The notes beneath the pieces are model-generated. The model searched no databases, was not told the origin of the DNA, and saw nothing but the letters and a program-made list of their open reading frames with translations. Both the position numbers and the translations under genes were made by a program. From Gonocerus acuteangulatus (taxonomy: Eukaryota; Arthropoda; Insecta; Hemiptera; Coreidae), in the NCBI GenBank assembly GCA_946811695.1, contig OX328124.1:32797648-32861647 (forward strand): a stretch of DNA of 64,000 nt. The letters run 5' to 3'. Shown here in pieces: positions 61,267 through 64,000 of this stretch (within the stretch, counting starts at the first letter, position 1; the number at the start of each line of letters is the position of its first letter).

Positions 61267-62059
61267 GTAGTGATTGTCGAAAATTGTCGCTATTTTGAGT
61301 TTAAAAACTCACGTTAATGGTTTTTCGACAGGCATCGCTTAGTGCAGGCCCTGCATCAACTCACACCGAAGAAAAATGATGCTATTTACCAAAGATGTTG
61401 GGCATCAATTACAATAAATAAAAATATTCTGAGATATACGTAATGCCGCCTGTGTAGTCGACCCAGCCTGTAACACCTACAAGTTGGATGTTCCCACGTC
61501 TCTCTCGTCTTCTCTTTGCTTTGACCTCCACAAAAACGTTTGGGATTATACAAATTAAAAGACCTATCATCTTTATTATAAAAAATGTCAAAAATAAAAG
61601 AGCTCCAGGGGAATCCTTAACAATGTGGCCTTTTCTTTTTGCAGTCCATAGGATAGGCCGTTAACGGCTAGCATGATCACTTCATCCTGCATTTATACTT
61701 CTACTCTATGACCAAAAATAAGAGGCTTTTGTTTCTTCTAAAAATAAACCATCAAGAGTTTATGATTTTAATCGGGGGCTTTTCCTATTTCAATTTCCGG
61801 TGGCCAACTACCTACCTGGGAACTCATTTACTTTTATGATCACATAACAAAAAATAATAAAATATTAAATGATTTCGAATTTATTTTAAATGAAGCGTTT
61901 TCCCCTATAACGGGGATACTCACTTGACACAATTCAATCTACAAGTGTGTATGTATATATATATATATAAAAACCTATTTTGATTACATTTAGAACATTT
62001 AATTCTTCTAAAATAGAGAATAGTTTTTCAAACAATTTGTGAGAGACAGTGAAAGAAAG

Positions 62060-62818
62060 CTCGGGTCTTTTTGCGAAGACCACATCCAGTTACTTTTGAA
62101 GTAGCAGTAGTGATTGCATCAGTGGTTCAGCGCATGCGCATAACTCCTTTGCCTTCCAATTGGAGGATTCCGCCGACCAATTGCATTGGTTCTTGCTGGG
62201 AGTAAAGTAACCTTCAACAGTGAATTAGGTTGTTTACGAAAAAGCTCTGCTTATGTTAGTGAGAAAAAATGAGTCTTTTACAATTATTTCGCGATGTTCC
62301 TGACAAAGAAAAAGGGATTGGTTTCTTATTCGAAAAATTAATGGAATCCTATTAATTTTAGCGAGTTGGATAGACAAGAGTCGCTAAAATTAATATAATT
62401 CTATTAATTGCGAGTTGGATTTACTAGGGTTTTGATATCTCCTTGAGCGAGCGGAAACGCATAGCATGTAATGCCTAATAAATGTAAAATATCCAAAAAA
62501 GGGGGAGAGAAAAGGAATAAAATATGTTTGTTTACAAATATCCTTGTTTGTTATCCTTCATTACCTGCAAAACAGTCAACTTTAATGCTTAATAACTTTT
62601 TTCATAGTTGAGAGAATTGATTTTGATCATATTAACCTTTTTATTAATAAATATTGCTTGTCATTATCTAAAATGAATTAAAACCGTAGATAACAAGTCA
62701 AGTAGTGATGGATAACCAGCAAAGAACCTATAAGCTATCAGCGAGTACGAGTAACTGTTATAAATCACTACTGCTACTTCAAAAGTAACTGGATGTGGTC
62801 TTCGCAAAAAGACCCGAG
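62060..62818. mobile_element. 759-bp element with perfect 56-bp TIRs
   Basis: 62060-62115 is the exact reverse complement of 62763-62818 (outer end ctcgggtctttttgcgaaga). The interior shares blocks with the palindrome at 24306-25230 (gcgagttggat, cttgagcgagcggaaacgca, ttaataact), so the two belong to one family. No coding frame and no clear target duplication were found. Confidence 0.85.
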
Positions 62819-63163
62819 AGCTCTTCATAATGACGCATGCCAGAACAATAAAACCAAAGGTTTGGTTCCTACGGAGCTATCAGATTCACCATGGAGGTTT
62901 AATTCTTACGGCTCGCAGAATTTCCGTCTTTTATAAACCGAGACAAATGAAAATGTCTTGTGTAAAACATTGACTTAGACATAGAAAAACTAAGAACATT
63001 TCCCTGAAGTTAATCACCTGAAAGTGTATGACTCGAAACAATCTACGAAACGAATCTACGAAACATATCGTGCATGAAATGAAAATAGAGGGTATTTATC
63101 TAATCCTTTTTCGAATCTGCTCTATATAGTGAATTAGATAATTTTACCTGGACATTTATATAA

Positions 63164-63205
<42 letters not shown>

Positions 63206-64000
63206 TTATTTAGGGTTACTGGTTAGTCAACCCATATCCACAGCGAGGTGATAGTTTTCGTCAAAACAGTTTTAGGGTTTTTTTTGTTTTTTTTTTAAAG
63301 TCACTGTTGCTTAGATTTTGGTTATTTTTTATTTATTTATAGCATTTGAGCTGAAAGTTGTTATTGTTTTGTATTTAAGACATTTATAATAAAATATTAA
63401 TTAAATAAAACTATCAAATTTGTATGCGAAAACAGGTAAAGTTACAGATTTTAGGAATAAATTAATGAAAATTTTAGGTACTGGCTCATACCATCCGTTA
63501 TCTCGTAATAATTTAATATTTTTATTTAATTAATAATTTACTCTGATTGTCTTAAGTACAAAAACAATAAAAACTTTCAGCTCAAATGCTTTATAAAAAA
63601 AAACAAAAAAACAAAAAAAACAAACTAATATGTTAAATATCTTGAAAACGGGTAATTTTTGAATATAGCAATATGGGCTAAAAATTGTTTATCGGTTAAC
63701 TTACCGGCAACCCTGTAAATATATTATTTAAACGACATTGAATTTTCCTGATGGGTCATAGTCAAATTGATTATCTATTAGGAAAAAAATTGAGAAATAT
63801 ATAGCCAAAAATATTTAACTCTAAACATCTATTAAAAGTCCGATTCACAACAAATAGTTGTTTTGGTAATAATTTTAAAATTATATCAACATCTTGGGTG
63901 GTAAATTGGCATGTTTATTCAACGCGAATCATTCTGACACTCAATTCTTGGGTAAGTGTGCTTTAGTAAATTTTCATATTGCAACATGCATGTATAGTTT
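62819..64000. other. AT-rich sequence, no gene seen
   Basis: Contains a TA tract at about 63165-63201 and A/T-rich runs near 63280 and 63600. Near 63837 agtccgattcacaa may be a degraded terminus of the large repeat. Confidence 0.45.

Overview
The window looks like AT-rich, intron- and repeat-loaded animal DNA, most likely from an arthropod and probably an insect. The evidence is a split nrf-6-family gene with GT-AG introns, a PP2C gene with a eukaryotic poly(A) signal, a mariner-type pseudogene, 5S-rRNA- and tRNA-derived SINEs, and many MITE-like inverted-repeat elements. No operons, CRISPR arrays or bacterial genes are present. I cannot name the species.

Only two protein-coding genes are well supported, and they converge tail to tail. 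(1) A 291-codon intronless metal-dependent protein phosphatase (PP2C/PPM) lies on the + strand at 26319-27194, with a poly(A) signal and A-tract directly behind it. It is either a processed retrogene or a gene whose introns lie only in the 5'UTR. (2) A multi-exon membrane acyltransferase of the 'nose resistant to fluoxetine' (nrf-6/drop-dead) family lies on the - strand. Eleven exons between 56205 and 30305 join in frame to 605 amino acids plus a stop. The gene starts before the first exon I can prove, so its N-terminus is missing.

Layout. 1-5.7 kb: AT-rich, with hairpins, an inverted-repeat pair and a TA microsatellite. 6.8-8.6 kb: a 70-bp satellite with a 700-bp higher-order repeat. 8.6-12.3 kb: SINE fragments, a small inverted-repeat element and a LINE relic. 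12.36-13.37 kb: a 24-bp minisatellite. 15.7-17.8 kb: a tRNA-SINE and a segmental duplication carrying a MITE. 18.48-20.38 kb: a 15-bp minisatellite whose units come in two states. 21-25.9 kb: MITEs, a SINE split by another insertion, a long interrupted palindrome and a dead mariner. 26.3-27.2 kb: PP2C. 30.3-56.2 kb: nrf-6, whose introns hold SINEs, MITEs and, in the 11.6-kb first visible intron, a large TIR/foldback repeat with embedded TA microsatellites. 56.5-64 kb: a young tRNA-SINE, a TA-flanked foldback element, more copies of the large repeat, a 5S-SINE, a 32-bp tandem repeat and a 759-bp element with 56-bp perfect TIRs.

The two genes show no evident functional link. The main interest lies in the transposable elements: modular SINEs that share tails, foldback elements built from transposase 5' ends, and minisatellites whose unit variants keep a record of their duplication history. 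The long repeat-encoded open frames at 12.3-13.4 and 18.3-20.5 kb are artefacts of unit lengths divisible by three.
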